Source of the DNA: an uncultured Clostridia bacterium
Lineage (GTDB): Bacteria; Bacillota; Clostridia; Christensenellales; CAMQZB01
Length of the DNA stretch: 64,000 bases
Direction of reading: 5' to 3'
NCBI GenBank assembly: GCA_947039455.1
Contig: CAMQZB010000006.1
Location: forward strand, 20,501 to 84,500
The notes beneath the pieces are model-generated. The model was not told the DNA's origin. It ran no database searches and was given only the letters and a program-made list of their open reading frames with translations. The position numbers and the translations under genes are program-made. Of this stretch, positions 9,767-17,857 are shown one piece after another (the stretch's first letter is position 1; each line of letters begins with the position of its first letter).

Positions 9767-9784
9767 TTCAATCTCCTATAATTA

Positions 9785-10795
9785 TCATTTGATCATATCG
9801 CCGATAACAGCTCTAATACCGTTCAACACGCTAATAACCTTGTTATAATCCATTCTCGCAGGACCAATAACGCCGTAAGTACCGTAATCAACATCGTCGA
9901 TAGTGTAGTTTGCAGTAATCATGCAACATTCCTCAGGCAAGTTAGTTTCCCCACCACCTAGAGTAATATTCACATCAATTCCATCAGTTGAATTTTGTTT
10001 CATAATCTCAGTAAGTTTTTCCTTACTATCAATTATATTCATGAAACCTTTTGCGCTGTCAACATTATTAAATTCTTTGTGATTAAAAATTTTCGAACCA
10101 CCCATAAGATACAAATTGGAATTTTTTTCTTCCATATGCTCACTTAAAGTAGTGAAAATCTGACCAAACAGTCCTCTATAATCTTTAAATTCATTGGTAA
10201 TACTGTCTTTTAGGTTTTCAATATCGTAAACGGTTTTCCCAACAATATGCTTATTCAGAATACTTTCTGCAGTTTTTAAATACTCGTCTCCCTCAAGGAA
10301 ATTTCCGTATACTTTATAGTCAGCAACATTGCCACCTTCAAGTACAGTAATTAACACAAGAGTATTTTCTGACAATTTAACCAACTTTATACTTTGGAAT
10401 TTGCTGTCACCGTTAGTGACGCTTGCAATTGAAGTATAGTTTGTCATATCGGACAAAACCTTCACCGCATTTGAAGCTATGTATTCAGCCTCACGCACTG
10501 TTGAATTGAAATACTTTTTCATTGAAAGAAGTTCTTTCGCAGTCAACTTAGTGTCTTTCATCATTCCGTCTATATAATGTTTGTAAGCTAAATTAGTAGG
10601 CACTCGCCCTGCACTTGTGTGTGGTTGAGTTAAAAAACCCAATTCCTCAAGTGAGGCAAGTTCGTTTCGAATTGTAGCAGAGCTTAGATTATCCAAGTGA
10701 CCGTCATGAATTGACTTACTACTAACAGGGGTAGCCGAGTTGATGTAATCATCAATTACTACTTGCAAAATCTTTTTCTTTCTATCAGATAGCAT
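9785..10795 (-). CDS. hrcA: Heat-inducible transcription repressor HrcA
   Basis: Repressor that binds CIRCE operators; its folding depends on GroE, which couples it to heat stress. Seen: an N-terminal winged helix (about 1-80) with the conserved SSATIRNELASLEELGFL stretch, followed by the GAF-like effector domain, ending with the family-typical GVIGPARMDYNKVISVL region. The 336-residue length is normal. First gene of the class I heat-shock group. A CIRCE element lies 26 bases upstream of the start codon, so it is autoregulated. Confidence 0.97.
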   Translation of the reverse strand: MLSDRKKKILQVVIDDYINSATPVSSKSIHDGHLDNLSSATIRNELASLEELGFLTQPHTSAGRVPTNLAYKHYIDGMMKDTKLTAKELLSMKKYFNSTVREAEYIASNAVKVLSDMTNYTSIASVTNGDSKFQSIKLVKLSENTLVLITVLEGGNVADYKVYGNFLEGDEYLKTAESILNKHIVGKTVYDIENLKDSITNEFKDYRGLFGQIFTTLSEHMEEKNSNLYLMGGSKIFNHKEFNNVDSAKGFMNIIDSKEKLTEIMKQNSTDGIDVNITLGGGETNLPEECCMITANYTIDDVDYGTYGVIGPARMDYNKVISVLNGIRAVIGDMIK

Positions 10796-10820
10796 TTTAT
10801 CACTCCTTATAATCTAATTG

Positions 10821-10847
10821 CTAGCACTCAAACAGCAAGAGTGCTAA
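10821..10847 (-). promoter_or_regulatory. CIRCE operator for HrcA
   Basis: CTAGCACTC, a 9-base spacer and GAGTGCTAA match the CIRCE consensus TTAGCACTC-N9-GAGTGCTAA with one mismatch in the left arm. It lies just downstream of the predicted hrcA promoter. A further isolated TTAGCACTC half-site is present at 10862-10870, overlapping the promoter spacer. Confidence 0.95.
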
Positions 10848-10858
10848 ACCATATATAT

Positions 10859-10888
10859 AATTTAGCACTCTCGACCCTTGATTGTCAA
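10859..10888 (-). promoter_or_regulatory. Promoter of hrcA-grpE-dnaK-dnaJ
   Basis: A perfect TTGACA (complement of 10883-10888), an 18-base spacer and TAAATT (complement of 10859-10864). Transcription would start inside or just before the CIRCE element, the usual arrangement for HrcA repression. Confidence 0.65.
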
Positions 10889-10965
10889 CTATTTTAACCT
10901 AGTTTTCATCATTTTATTTAATTTTATTTATTTACCACAATTTTCCCATAAAATTTATAGGTTTT

Positions 10966-12069
10966 TCACATAAATTCTACCATAACACCACTAGCCACAG
11001 AAAAATATTTCGTTTTGATCGCCACGTGAGTATTATCAATATCAAGATAAGCTTTCATTTTATCCAGTGGTTCATTGTACAATGCCAAGAAATCCCAGTT
11101 AAACATATTTTGAAAATCAGCAAGAACAATACCTTGATTCATTCTTAGCCTTAACATAATATATTCTTGCATTTTGTCTTTTTCCGTAAGGTCTTCTTCC
11201 AACATTTCCGAGTAACCATTCTCTATATAGTCACCTAAATCGCTACCGTTGAAAAACCGTCTGTTCCCATAAAGAGAGTGACTAGCAATACCAAAGCCCA
11301 AGTAGTTTTGCAAGTTCCAATAACCTATATTATGTCGTGATACAAGATTGTTTCTAGCAAAGTTCGAAGTTTCATATTGATTAAATCCACACTTTCCTAA
11401 CTTAGCCACCACCATATCATACATATCCGCAACGGTATCTTCATCAGCAACTTCCACAAGCCCTTTTTCAACCATTGCAGTAAGTTTCGTCCCTTCCTCA
11501 AGTTTCAACATATAGCAAGAGATATGACTAGGAGCAAGAGAAACCGCAATTTCTATTGACCGAGCTAAACTTTCCATAGTTTGAAGTGGGATCCCAATCA
11601 TCAAATCAAGTGAGTAATTAGGAAAAATTTCTTTCAAAACATTACAAGCCTCAACAGCTTGATTTTTTGAATGTAACCTATCAATAGCTACAAGTTCATT
11701 GTCGTGAAAACTTTGAACACCTACTGAAAATCTATTGAATCCGCCTTTTTTAAGTTCCACAAGCATAGCTTTATCGAAAGTAAAAGGATTGCCCTCAATA
11801 GTAATTTCAGCATCACTTGCAATGTTATAATTAGCCTTAACGCAATGCAATATTGCCATAATATCAGGTAAAGAAATAGCGGTAGGAGTACCGCCACCTA
11901 AGTAGACAGATTGCACCACACCGCTATATTCTCCACTTTTGCTTTCTATTTCCTGAAGAAGTTTTACTACATAATTATGTTTAATATCGTCATTGACGCT
12001 GTAAGAAACAAAATCACAGTAAGCACATTTTCGGTAACAAAAAGGTATGTGTATATATAAGGACAACAT
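10966..12069 (-). CDS. hemW: HemW-type radical SAM protein
   Basis: Radical SAM protein of the HemN/HemW family; characterised HemW proteins bind haem and act as haem chaperones rather than coproporphyrinogen oxidases. Seen: the cluster motif CYRKCAYCDF with Cys11, Cys15 and Cys18. It lacks the fourth cysteine (CxC) that marks true HemN, which favours HemW. Then YLGGGTPT and the HemN C-terminal domain. The length of 367 residues fits. Its ATG overlaps the lepA stop codon by one base (TAATG), so the two are translationally coupled; lepA-hemW upstream of hrcA-dnaK is a common Firmicute order. Confidence 0.9.
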   Translation of the reverse strand: MLSLYIHIPFCYRKCAYCDFVSYSVNDDIKHNYVVKLLQEIESKSGEYSGVVQSVYLGGGTPTAISLPDIMAILHCVKANYNIASDAEITIEGNPFTFDKAMLVELKKGGFNRFSVGVQSFHDNELVAIDRLHSKNQAVEACNVLKEIFPNYSLDLMIGIPLQTMESLARSIEIAVSLAPSHISCYMLKLEEGTKLTAMVEKGLVEVADEDTVADMYDMVVAKLGKCGFNQYETSNFARNNLVSRHNIGYWNLQNYLGFGIASHSLYGNRRFFNGSDLGDYIENGYSEMLEEDLTEKDKMQEYIMLRLRMNQGIVLADFQNMFNWDFLALYNEPLDKMKAYLDIDNTHVAIKTKYFSVASGVMVEFM

Positions 12070-13877
12070 TATGAATCAATTTTCAAGATAGTAACAAACG
12101 CCTCTGACGGAATTTGAACCGTACCAATTTGACGCATTTTCTTCTTGCCCTCTTTTTGTTTTTCAAGCAATTTTTTCTTTCTTGAGATATCGCCACCATA
12201 ACACTTAGCCAAAACGTCTTTACGCATAGCCTTAACAGTTTCACGAGCGATAACCTTGCTACCAATAGCAGCTTGAATAGGAATTTCAAACATCTGACGA
12301 GGAATAACTGCCTTTAACTTTTCAGCAACAATTCTTCCACGAGCGTATGCTTTTTCTTTATGCACAATAATAGAAAGTGCATCACAAACTTCGCCGTTAA
12401 GCATAAGATCAAGTTTCACAAGCTCACTTCTTTGGTACCCGTTCATTTCATAATCAAGTGACGCATAACCTTTAGTACGAGATTTCAACGCATCAAAGAA
12501 GTCGTAAATAATCTCATTCAAAGGAATAGTATAATGCAATTCAACACGGTTAGAATCAAGGTAAGTCATGTTGTGATAAGTAGAACGTTTCTCTTGACAA
12601 AGATCCATAATCGCACCTAAGTAAGCTGGTGGAGAATAGATTTTAGCCTCAACGATAGGTTCTTCAATATAGTCAATTTCTCCAATAGGCGGTAAATGCG
12701 ATGGGTTATCCACCGTAAGATTTGTGCCGTTGGTTTTATATACATTATATGAAACACCAGGAGCAGTTGTAATAATTTCCAAATTAAATTCACGTTCAAT
12801 ACGTTCTTGAATAATTTCCATGTGAAGCAATCCCAAGAAACCACATCTAAATCCAAAGCCAAGAGCTTGAGAAGAATCAGGTTGGAAAGACAATGAAGCG
12901 TCGTTTAAGTTCAACTTCATAAGAGCATCTTTCAGGTCACTAAATCTTGAACCGTCCACAGGATAAATACCAGAATACACCATTGGAAGAACTTTTTTAT
13001 AACCAGCAAGTGGCTCTAATGCTCCCCCCTCAACGGAAGTAATGGTATCACCAACGTGAGTATCGTGAACCGATTTAATACTAGCAGCGATGTAACCAAC
13101 TTCGCCTGCATCAAGAGATGTTGCAGGATAAAGCAAATTCGGTGCAAAATAACCAACTTCAGTTACTTCAAAAGTTTTATCACTTTTGAAAGTTTTGATA
13201 GAGTCGCCCACTTTCACAGTACCCTCAGCGATACGAGTGAAACAAACAACGCCCTTGTAGTTATCGTAGTATGAGTCAAAAATCAAAGCACGAAGCGGAG
13301 CAGCTTTATCGCATTTTGGTGCTGGTACTTTATTAATAACAGCAGTCAAAACATCTTCAATACCGATACCCTCTTTAGCAGAGATTAGCGGAATATTAGT
13401 ACAATCAAGACCAATAACATCTTCGATTTCTTTCTTTACTTTTTCGATATCAGCACCAGGTAAATCGATTTTATTGATAACAGGCAAAATCTCAAGGTTG
13501 TTGTCTAAAGCTAAATAAACGTTAGCTAAAGTTTGAGCTTCCACTCCTTGAGTAGCATCAACTATCAAAATCGCACCCTCACAAGCTGCCAAAGAACGTG
13601 AAACTTCGTAAGTGAAATCCACGTGCCCTGGTGTGTCGATAAGATTCAGGTAGTAAGTTTCCCCACCAACTTCGTAAGTCATTTTTACTGGAGTTAACTT
13701 AATAGTAATTCCACGCTCACGTTCCAAATCCATGCTATCTAATATTTGAGATTCCATATCACGCTTAGACAAAGTTCCACAGTGTTCAATCAGCCTGTCA
13801 GCCAACGTACTTTTACCATGGTCAATGTGGGCAATGATACAAAAATTTCTTAAATTTTCTTCTTTAATAACGGACAT
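12069..13877 (-). CDS. lepA: Elongation factor 4 (LepA), ribosome back-translocase GTPase
   Basis: Translational GTPase that acts on stalled or mistranslocated ribosomes. Seen: G1 motif AHIDHGKS at 16-23, G2 ERGITIKL, G3 DTPGHVDF, G4 NKIDLPG, then EF-G-like domains and the LepA-specific C-terminal domain ([20 protein letters not shown] and the Lys-rich [17 protein letters not shown]). The 602-residue length is standard. GGAGGG precedes the ATG. It is the first gene of the lepA-hemW unit. Confidence 0.98.
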   Translation of the reverse strand: MSVIKEENLRNFCIIAHIDHGKSTLADRLIEHCGTLSKRDMESQILDSMDLERERGITIKLTPVKMTYEVGGETYYLNLIDTPGHVDFTYEVSRSLAACEGAILIVDATQGVEAQTLANVYLALDNNLEILPVINKIDLPGADIEKVKKEIEDVIGLDCTNIPLISAKEGIGIEDVLTAVINKVPAPKCDKAAPLRALIFDSYYDNYKGVVCFTRIAEGTVKVGDSIKTFKSDKTFEVTEVGYFAPNLLYPATSLDAGEVGYIAASIKSVHDTHVGDTITSVEGGALEPLAGYKKVLPMVYSGIYPVDGSRFSDLKDALMKLNLNDASLSFQPDSSQALGFGFRCGFLGLLHMEIIQERIEREFNLEIITTAPGVSYNVYKTNGTNLTVDNPSHLPPIGEIDYIEEPIVEAKIYSPPAYLGAIMDLCQEKRSTYHNMTYLDSNRVELHYTIPLNEIIYDFFDALKSRTKGYASLDYEMNGYQRSELVKLDLMLNGEVCDALSIIVHKEKAYARGRIVAEKLKAVIPRQMFEIPIQAAIGSKVIARETVKAMRKDVLAKCYGGDISRKKKLLEKQKEGKKKMRQIGTVQIPSEAFVTILKIDS

Positions 13878-13899
13878 ATAATCCCTCCATAACTCTAAT

Positions 13900-13929
13900 A
13901 TTATACTCTAATTATGAAAAAAATAGCAA
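13900..13929 (-). promoter_or_regulatory. Promoter of lepA-hemW
   Basis: The minus strand has TTGCTA (complement of 13924-13929), an 18-base spacer and a perfect TATAAT (complement of 13900-13905), 23 bases before the lepA start. Confidence 0.65.
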
Positions 13930-14010
13930 GCATATTTAACACTGAAACACCCAACCACACAGAAATACTATTTAGTGTTTTAAAAATTTTCACTAATACA
14001 TTGCTATTTT

Positions 14011-14039
14011 CCATAACTTGTTGTATAATACACTCATAA
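14011..14039 (+). promoter_or_regulatory. Promoter of the LUD-domain gene
   Basis: TTGCTA at 14011-14016, a 17-base spacer and a perfect TATAAT at 14034-14039, 25 bases before the start codon. It is divergent from the lepA promoter. Confidence 0.65.
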
Positions 14040-14063
14040 AAAATATCGAAATGAGGTGTAAAT

Positions 14064-14666
14064 ATGAATTACGAAAAATTAATTGAGAATTTAACCAACC
14101 GTGGTTTTATCGCAAAAATATTTGATGATGAAAACCAAATGGTTGAAGAAATGAAAAAGCACATCGAAAAAACAGAATCGATTGGCTTTGGTGGCAGTAT
14201 GACTGCAGCTGAAATTAATCTTACCGATAAACTTTTAGAAGAGGGTTACACTGTCACAACTTCTAAAACTACTGGACTTGATTATATAGAAGTAGCAAGA
14301 AAAAACTTAAATGCCGATGTTTACGTGACTAGTGCAAACGCAATTTCTATGGAAGGGTCACTAATTAATATTGACGGAACTGGCAACCGCATTGGCGGAA
14401 CTTGTTTTGGTCCTGAAAAACTTTTTTATGTTTTAGGCACAAATAAAGTTGAAGAAACTTTCGAAAAAGCACTTTGGAGAGCAAGAAATATTGCCGCTCC
14501 TCTAAACTGCAAACGCCTATTGAGAAACACACCTTGCGTTAAAACAGGAAAATGCGAAGACTGCAATTCCCCTGACCGCATATGCCGTGGTTTCCTTGTA
14601 GTTGAGCGTCCTTTAACTAGAAAAACTACCTATGTTTACATAATCAAAAAATCACTAGGACTGTAA
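14064..14666 (+). CDS. LUD-domain protein (LutC/YkgG-like)
   Basis: Member of the lactate-utilisation (LUD, DUF162) family. LutC and LutB belong to the L-lactate oxidation complex, but many clostridial stand-alone members have no proven role. Seen: a LUD core with SIGFGGSMTAAEI near 40 and DVYVTSANAISMEGSL near 95, and a C-terminal cysteine cluster (CVKTGKCEDCN followed by RIC) that may bind metal. The 200-residue length fits. GAGGTG precedes the ATG. No lutA or lutB partner is nearby, so a lactate role is not supported by context. Confidence 0.82.
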   Translation: MNYEKLIENLTNRGFIAKIFDDENQMVEEMKKHIEKTESIGFGGSMTAAEINLTDKLLEEGYTVTTSKTTGLDYIEVARKNLNADVYVTSANAISMEGSLINIDGTGNRIGGTCFGPEKLFYVLGTNKVEETFEKALWRARNIAAPLNCKRLLRNTPCVKTGKCEDCNSPDRICRGFLVVERPLTRKTTYVYIIKKSLGL

Positions 14667-14826
14667 AACTAACTAGATTGCTTTGAACAATCACTGAAGG
14701 ATTATATAGACTAACACCTATTGAGAAATCAAGTAATTTACTGTATAAAATCATTAATTGATTAAATAAAAACAGTTATAACTAAAGAAAGACACTATAT
14801 AAAAATCATAAACGGAGATTAAAATT

Positions 14827-15573
14827 ATGAGAATACCTGAAAATCATTGGTTACGTACCACTAAAATTGCCCACAGAGGACTTTGGGGCGGAGCTGTTCC
14901 TGAAAATAGTACAGCAAGTTTCAAAGCTGCTATCCAAGCTGGATTTGCTATAGAAACTGACGTGCATTTAACTTCTGACGGACAATTAATAGTACACCAC
15001 GACAGCAACACATTGCGTCAAACAGGAGTTAAACACGAAATCACAGAAACTGATTTAGCTACTCTTAAAACTTTATTCCTTGACGGAACACAAGAAAAGT
15101 TAATCACTCTTTCCGAGCTACTTGAAATACTAAATGGACAAATTCCATTAATGCTAGAAATCAAAGCAAATATGACAAATTCCAAAGAAATCGCACAAGC
15201 AGTTCATGTAATTATGAAAGATTACAAAGGTGAATTTGCAGTGCAAGCATTTAACCCACTTGCTGTAAAATGGTTTAAGAAAAACGAGCCGTCATGGTTA
15301 CGTGGTCAATTAAGTTGCTCTTATTCTGACCAAAAAGGGTTTGCATTCTATCTTGGAAAAATACTTTTCTTTAATAGAATGACAAAGCCTGATTTCGTTG
15401 ACTACGATCAAGCTGACTTGCCAAACAAATACGTAGACAAAGCAAAAAAACAAGGAAAACTTATCATCACATACACAATAACTACCCCTGAACGTGAGAA
15501 AGAACTAAAAGGCTACTACGACAATCTAATCTTCGAACACTATCTTCCAGAAAACAAAAACCCAATGAAATAA
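14827..15573 (+). CDS. Glycerophosphodiester phosphodiesterase (GDPD family)
   Basis: Hydrolyses glycerophosphodiesters from phospholipid turnover to glycerol-3-phosphate and an alcohol. Seen: the catalytic HRG at the start of the TIM barrel, PENSTASF, the metal ligands in ETDVHLTSDG, and the second catalytic HHD. There is no signal peptide, so it should act inside the cell. The 248-residue length matches the short cytoplasmic type. A CGGAGA site precedes the ATG. It ends before the terminator at 15686-15719. Confidence 0.88.
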   Translation: MRIPENHWLRTTKIAHRGLWGGAVPENSTASFKAAIQAGFAIETDVHLTSDGQLIVHHDSNTLRQTGVKHEITETDLATLKTLFLDGTQEKLITLSELLEILNGQIPLMLEIKANMTNSKEIAQAVHVIMKDYKGEFAVQAFNPLAVKWFKKNEPSWLRGQLSCSYSDQKGFAFYLGKILFFNRMTKPDFVDYDQADLPNKYVDKAKKQGKLIITYTITTPEREKELKGYYDNLIFEHYLPENKNPMK

Positions 15574-15685
15574 TCGATGAAAACATATTTATTTTTACTA
15601 AATGTATAACTAAATACTATCATCAATTAAGATAAAATATTTATAATAATATTAAAACCAAATTAATAAAATAAATATAAGACAT

Positions 15686-15719
15686 AAAGGGTGCTATATC
15701 AATTGATATAGCACCCTTT
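15686..15719. terminator. Bidirectional terminator between convergent genes
   Basis: AAAGGGTGCTATATC, loop AATT and GATATAGCACCCTTT form a perfect 15-bp stem with A and T flanks on both sides. It lies between the phosphodiesterase (rightward) and the MerR-RDD gene (leftward). Its stem shares GGTGCTATATC with the terminator at 49392-49426. Confidence 0.85.
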
Positions 15720-15802
15720 ATAATTTCAATTTTTCAACTTCCTATTACCATATAACATTTTTAGTCATACAACACTCTTAGTAATATAATACTCTTTGAA
15801 TA

Positions 15803-17257
15803 TTAAGAAATTTTCTCAACAGTGAAAGTATAATTATACTCCCCACCTGCTTGAACAATCACGAAAGAACTGTCATTTAAATTCAGTACATCATCATCTT
15901 CAATACCAATTAACTCTACGTTATTAGTAACTTTCCAATCACCAAAGGTCAGAGAGTAATTTTCATTAAGATTGTAAATCTCACCTAAATTATCATTACT
16001 TGACATACCAAAGAAAGAGAAAAATCCCTCACTTGGAGCAACAAGAGCATCAAAAACCAACTCCTCTTGCTTATTACGAATAACAATAATCCCCGAATCA
16101 TCTTCACTAGACAATGCAGAATTAACAACTGAACAAGAAATTTCCACCTTATTCACTACCCCATCAACTTCTTCAATCACCATAGGAAAATGAAAATAAG
16201 TATCTTTAACAGGAGCAATGCTATCAGCAAAGTTTCCGCTCTCGTCAACGTAAACAGCAACAGGCAAATCATAAGTATCATCATTTTGATAATCACGAGA
16301 TTTAATCATAGTATTGTAATTTTCCGTAAACTCAGCAACAGTCAAATCCCCGAAATTCCTAGGCATATTTGACATAAATAAAGAACTAATTAATGTTACT
16401 AACATCAAAACCACTAGAGTAACAGCAGTGACTTTTCTCCAAGTATTCGTCTTTGACATAGTAATTTCACAACTATTATCCCAAGGCAAAACCCCTCCTG
16501 ATTTAATAATTCTCTTATTTCCACCCCAACTGTAATATTGTTTTTTACTATCAAGATCTTCAAGTTCTTTAGACCAACCTGATGAAATTAAAGACCTGTC
16601 AATAGCGTGTTTCACCGTTAATTTCTCCCCAGTAAAACTTCTAATTTTCAAACCAAATATTAAGTTACCAAAAGTAGTTCCAGTAACAGCTAATACAGTA
16701 GGTATTGCGAATATGGCAAGAACAGCAATAACCAACACAATCACAGGGATTGAGTACCATGTTTTAAATCTAAGCAAATAAATAAAAATAAAAACACTGA
16801 AAAAACACACAAACAAACGGTCAACACTTGCAGCCATTCCACGTTCAAATGGGTGTGGGCAATTTACTAAACTATCTTCATCATTAGGTGCTACATCAAT
16901 TTCACAGCCAATGTCATAAACTGCTTTTGTAGAATCAAAATCATCAAAAGATAAATTCTTTCCAACAATGTAATCTAGATATTTTTTAGAAATATCACTT
17001 TCCCCAATGTTATCAAAATTCATTTTCGCTAATCTATCATTACACACAGCTACAAGAGTAAACTTCCCTAAAACCACATCTTTAACATCTTGAAAAGACA
17101 AACCAATGCTACGTAAAATAGCAATTTTCTTTACTTTAATAGCAATTCCATCGCTGTAATCATTATTTTCTATTATTGGAATTAATTGATTTTTTTGATA
17201 AAATCGTATATTTGAAACTCCTATTTTCGCAAACTTTGCAACTTCATTAATGTTCAT
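15803..17257 (-). CDS. MerR-type HTH fused to an RDD membrane domain and an outer domain
   Basis: Three-part protein of 484 residues. Residues 1-75 resemble a MerR helix-turn-helix (NINEVAKFAKIGVSNIRFYQ then IAILRSIGLSFQDVKDV). Residues 135-225 are an RDD domain with the family's Asp146-Arg147, two hydrophobic segments (about 147-163 and 168-192) and GTTFGNLIFGLKI. A third membrane segment at about 277-297 is followed by roughly 185 residues with no cysteine pairs and no recognised domain, probably beta-rich and outside the cell. Inference: a membrane-bound regulator that could pass an outside or membrane signal to DNA. The order of parts is unusual. There is no frameshift, so the fusion looks genuine. 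Confidence 0.75.
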   Translation of the reverse strand: MNINEVAKFAKIGVSNIRFYQKNQLIPIIENNDYSDGIAIKVKKIAILRSIGLSFQDVKDVVLGKFTLVAVCNDRLAKMNFDNIGESDISKKYLDYIVGKNLSFDDFDSTKAVYDIGCEIDVAPNDEDSLVNCPHPFERGMAASVDRLFVCFFSVFIFIYLLRFKTWYSIPVIVLVIAVLAIFAIPTVLAVTGTTFGNLIFGLKIRSFTGEKLTVKHAIDRSLISSGWSKELEDLDSKKQYYSWGGNKRIIKSGGVLPWDNSCEITMSKTNTWRKVTAVTLVVLMLVTLISSLFMSNMPRNFGDLTVAEFTENYNTMIKSRDYQNDDTYDLPVAVYVDESGNFADSIAPVKDTYFHFPMVIEEVDGVVNKVEISCSVVNSALSSEDDSGIIVIRNKQEELVFDALVAPSEGFFSFFGMSSNDNLGEIYNLNENYSLTFGDWKVTNNVELIGIEDDDVLNLNDSSFVIVQAGGEYNYTFTVEKIS

Positions 17258-17301
17258 TGCTGTTCTCCTTATTAATCTTATGACCTTAAAAATTCAACGA
17301 A

Positions 17302-17775
17302 TTATTTAGCCGCTTGAAGTAAAGTATCACCAGACAGACGATAATTAGTCCAGTCAGTCATTTGTTCAGCGTTGTTTTTCAAGTAGAAATCGATTGACGG
17401 TTTGTTCCAATTCAAGCAAACCCACTCCATTCTAGCATAGCCATTATCTACAGCTTCTTTAGCTAAATACTTGAAGAACACTTTTCCGTAACCTTTACCA
17501 CGATATTGTGGGCGAACGTATAAATCTTCCAAATACAAACCTGATTTTCCAGTGAATGAAGAATAATTTTTGAAGTAAATAATATAACCTACAACTACCC
17601 CATCTTCTTCGCCTAAACAAATAGTAGCACATTCTTTTTCGTGAACCCATTCGTTTAATAACGCATCATCTGTTTGCAACATATCTTCCATTTTCTCGTA
17701 AATTGCAAACTCACGCAACAATTCAACTACCACTCCATTATCTTTAGGTGTGGCTTTTCTAATAACAAAACTCAT
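17302..17775 (-). CDS. GNAT N-acetyltransferase, diamine/polyamine (SSAT)-like
   Basis: Acetyl-CoA-dependent N-acetyltransferase. Seen: the acetyl-CoA loop RGKGYG at 92-97 and features typical of the spermidine/spermine (SSAT) subfamily: NYSSFTGKSGLYLEDLYV before the loop, and WVCLNWNKPSIDFYLKN then WTNYRL near the C terminus. The 157-residue length is normal. Polyamines, diamines or amino-acid amines are likely substrates, but this cannot be fixed from sequence. Transcribed leftward, 44 bases upstream of the MerR-RDD gene, which it may accompany in one transcript. Confidence 0.85.
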   Translation of the reverse strand: MSFVIRKATPKDNGVVVELLREFAIYEKMEDMLQTDDALLNEWVHEKECATICLGEEDGVVVGYIIYFKNYSSFTGKSGLYLEDLYVRPQYRGKGYGKVFFKYLAKEAVDNGYARMEWVCLNWNKPSIDFYLKNNAEQMTDWTNYRLSGDTLLQAAK

Positions 17776-17797
17776 ATTGTATCTCCTAATTTTAAAT

Positions 17798-17828
17798 ATA
17801 GGGTTGTCATAAAAAATAACAACCCTAT
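17798..17828 (-). terminator. Terminator after pnp
   Basis: ATAGGGTTGT and ACAACCCTAT form a 10-bp stem around an 11-base A-rich loop, then TTTAAAATT on the minus strand. It lies 30 bases past the pnp stop codon. Confidence 0.7.
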
Positions 17829-17857
17829 AGTAATTTTATATTTAATTTAAAATGATA

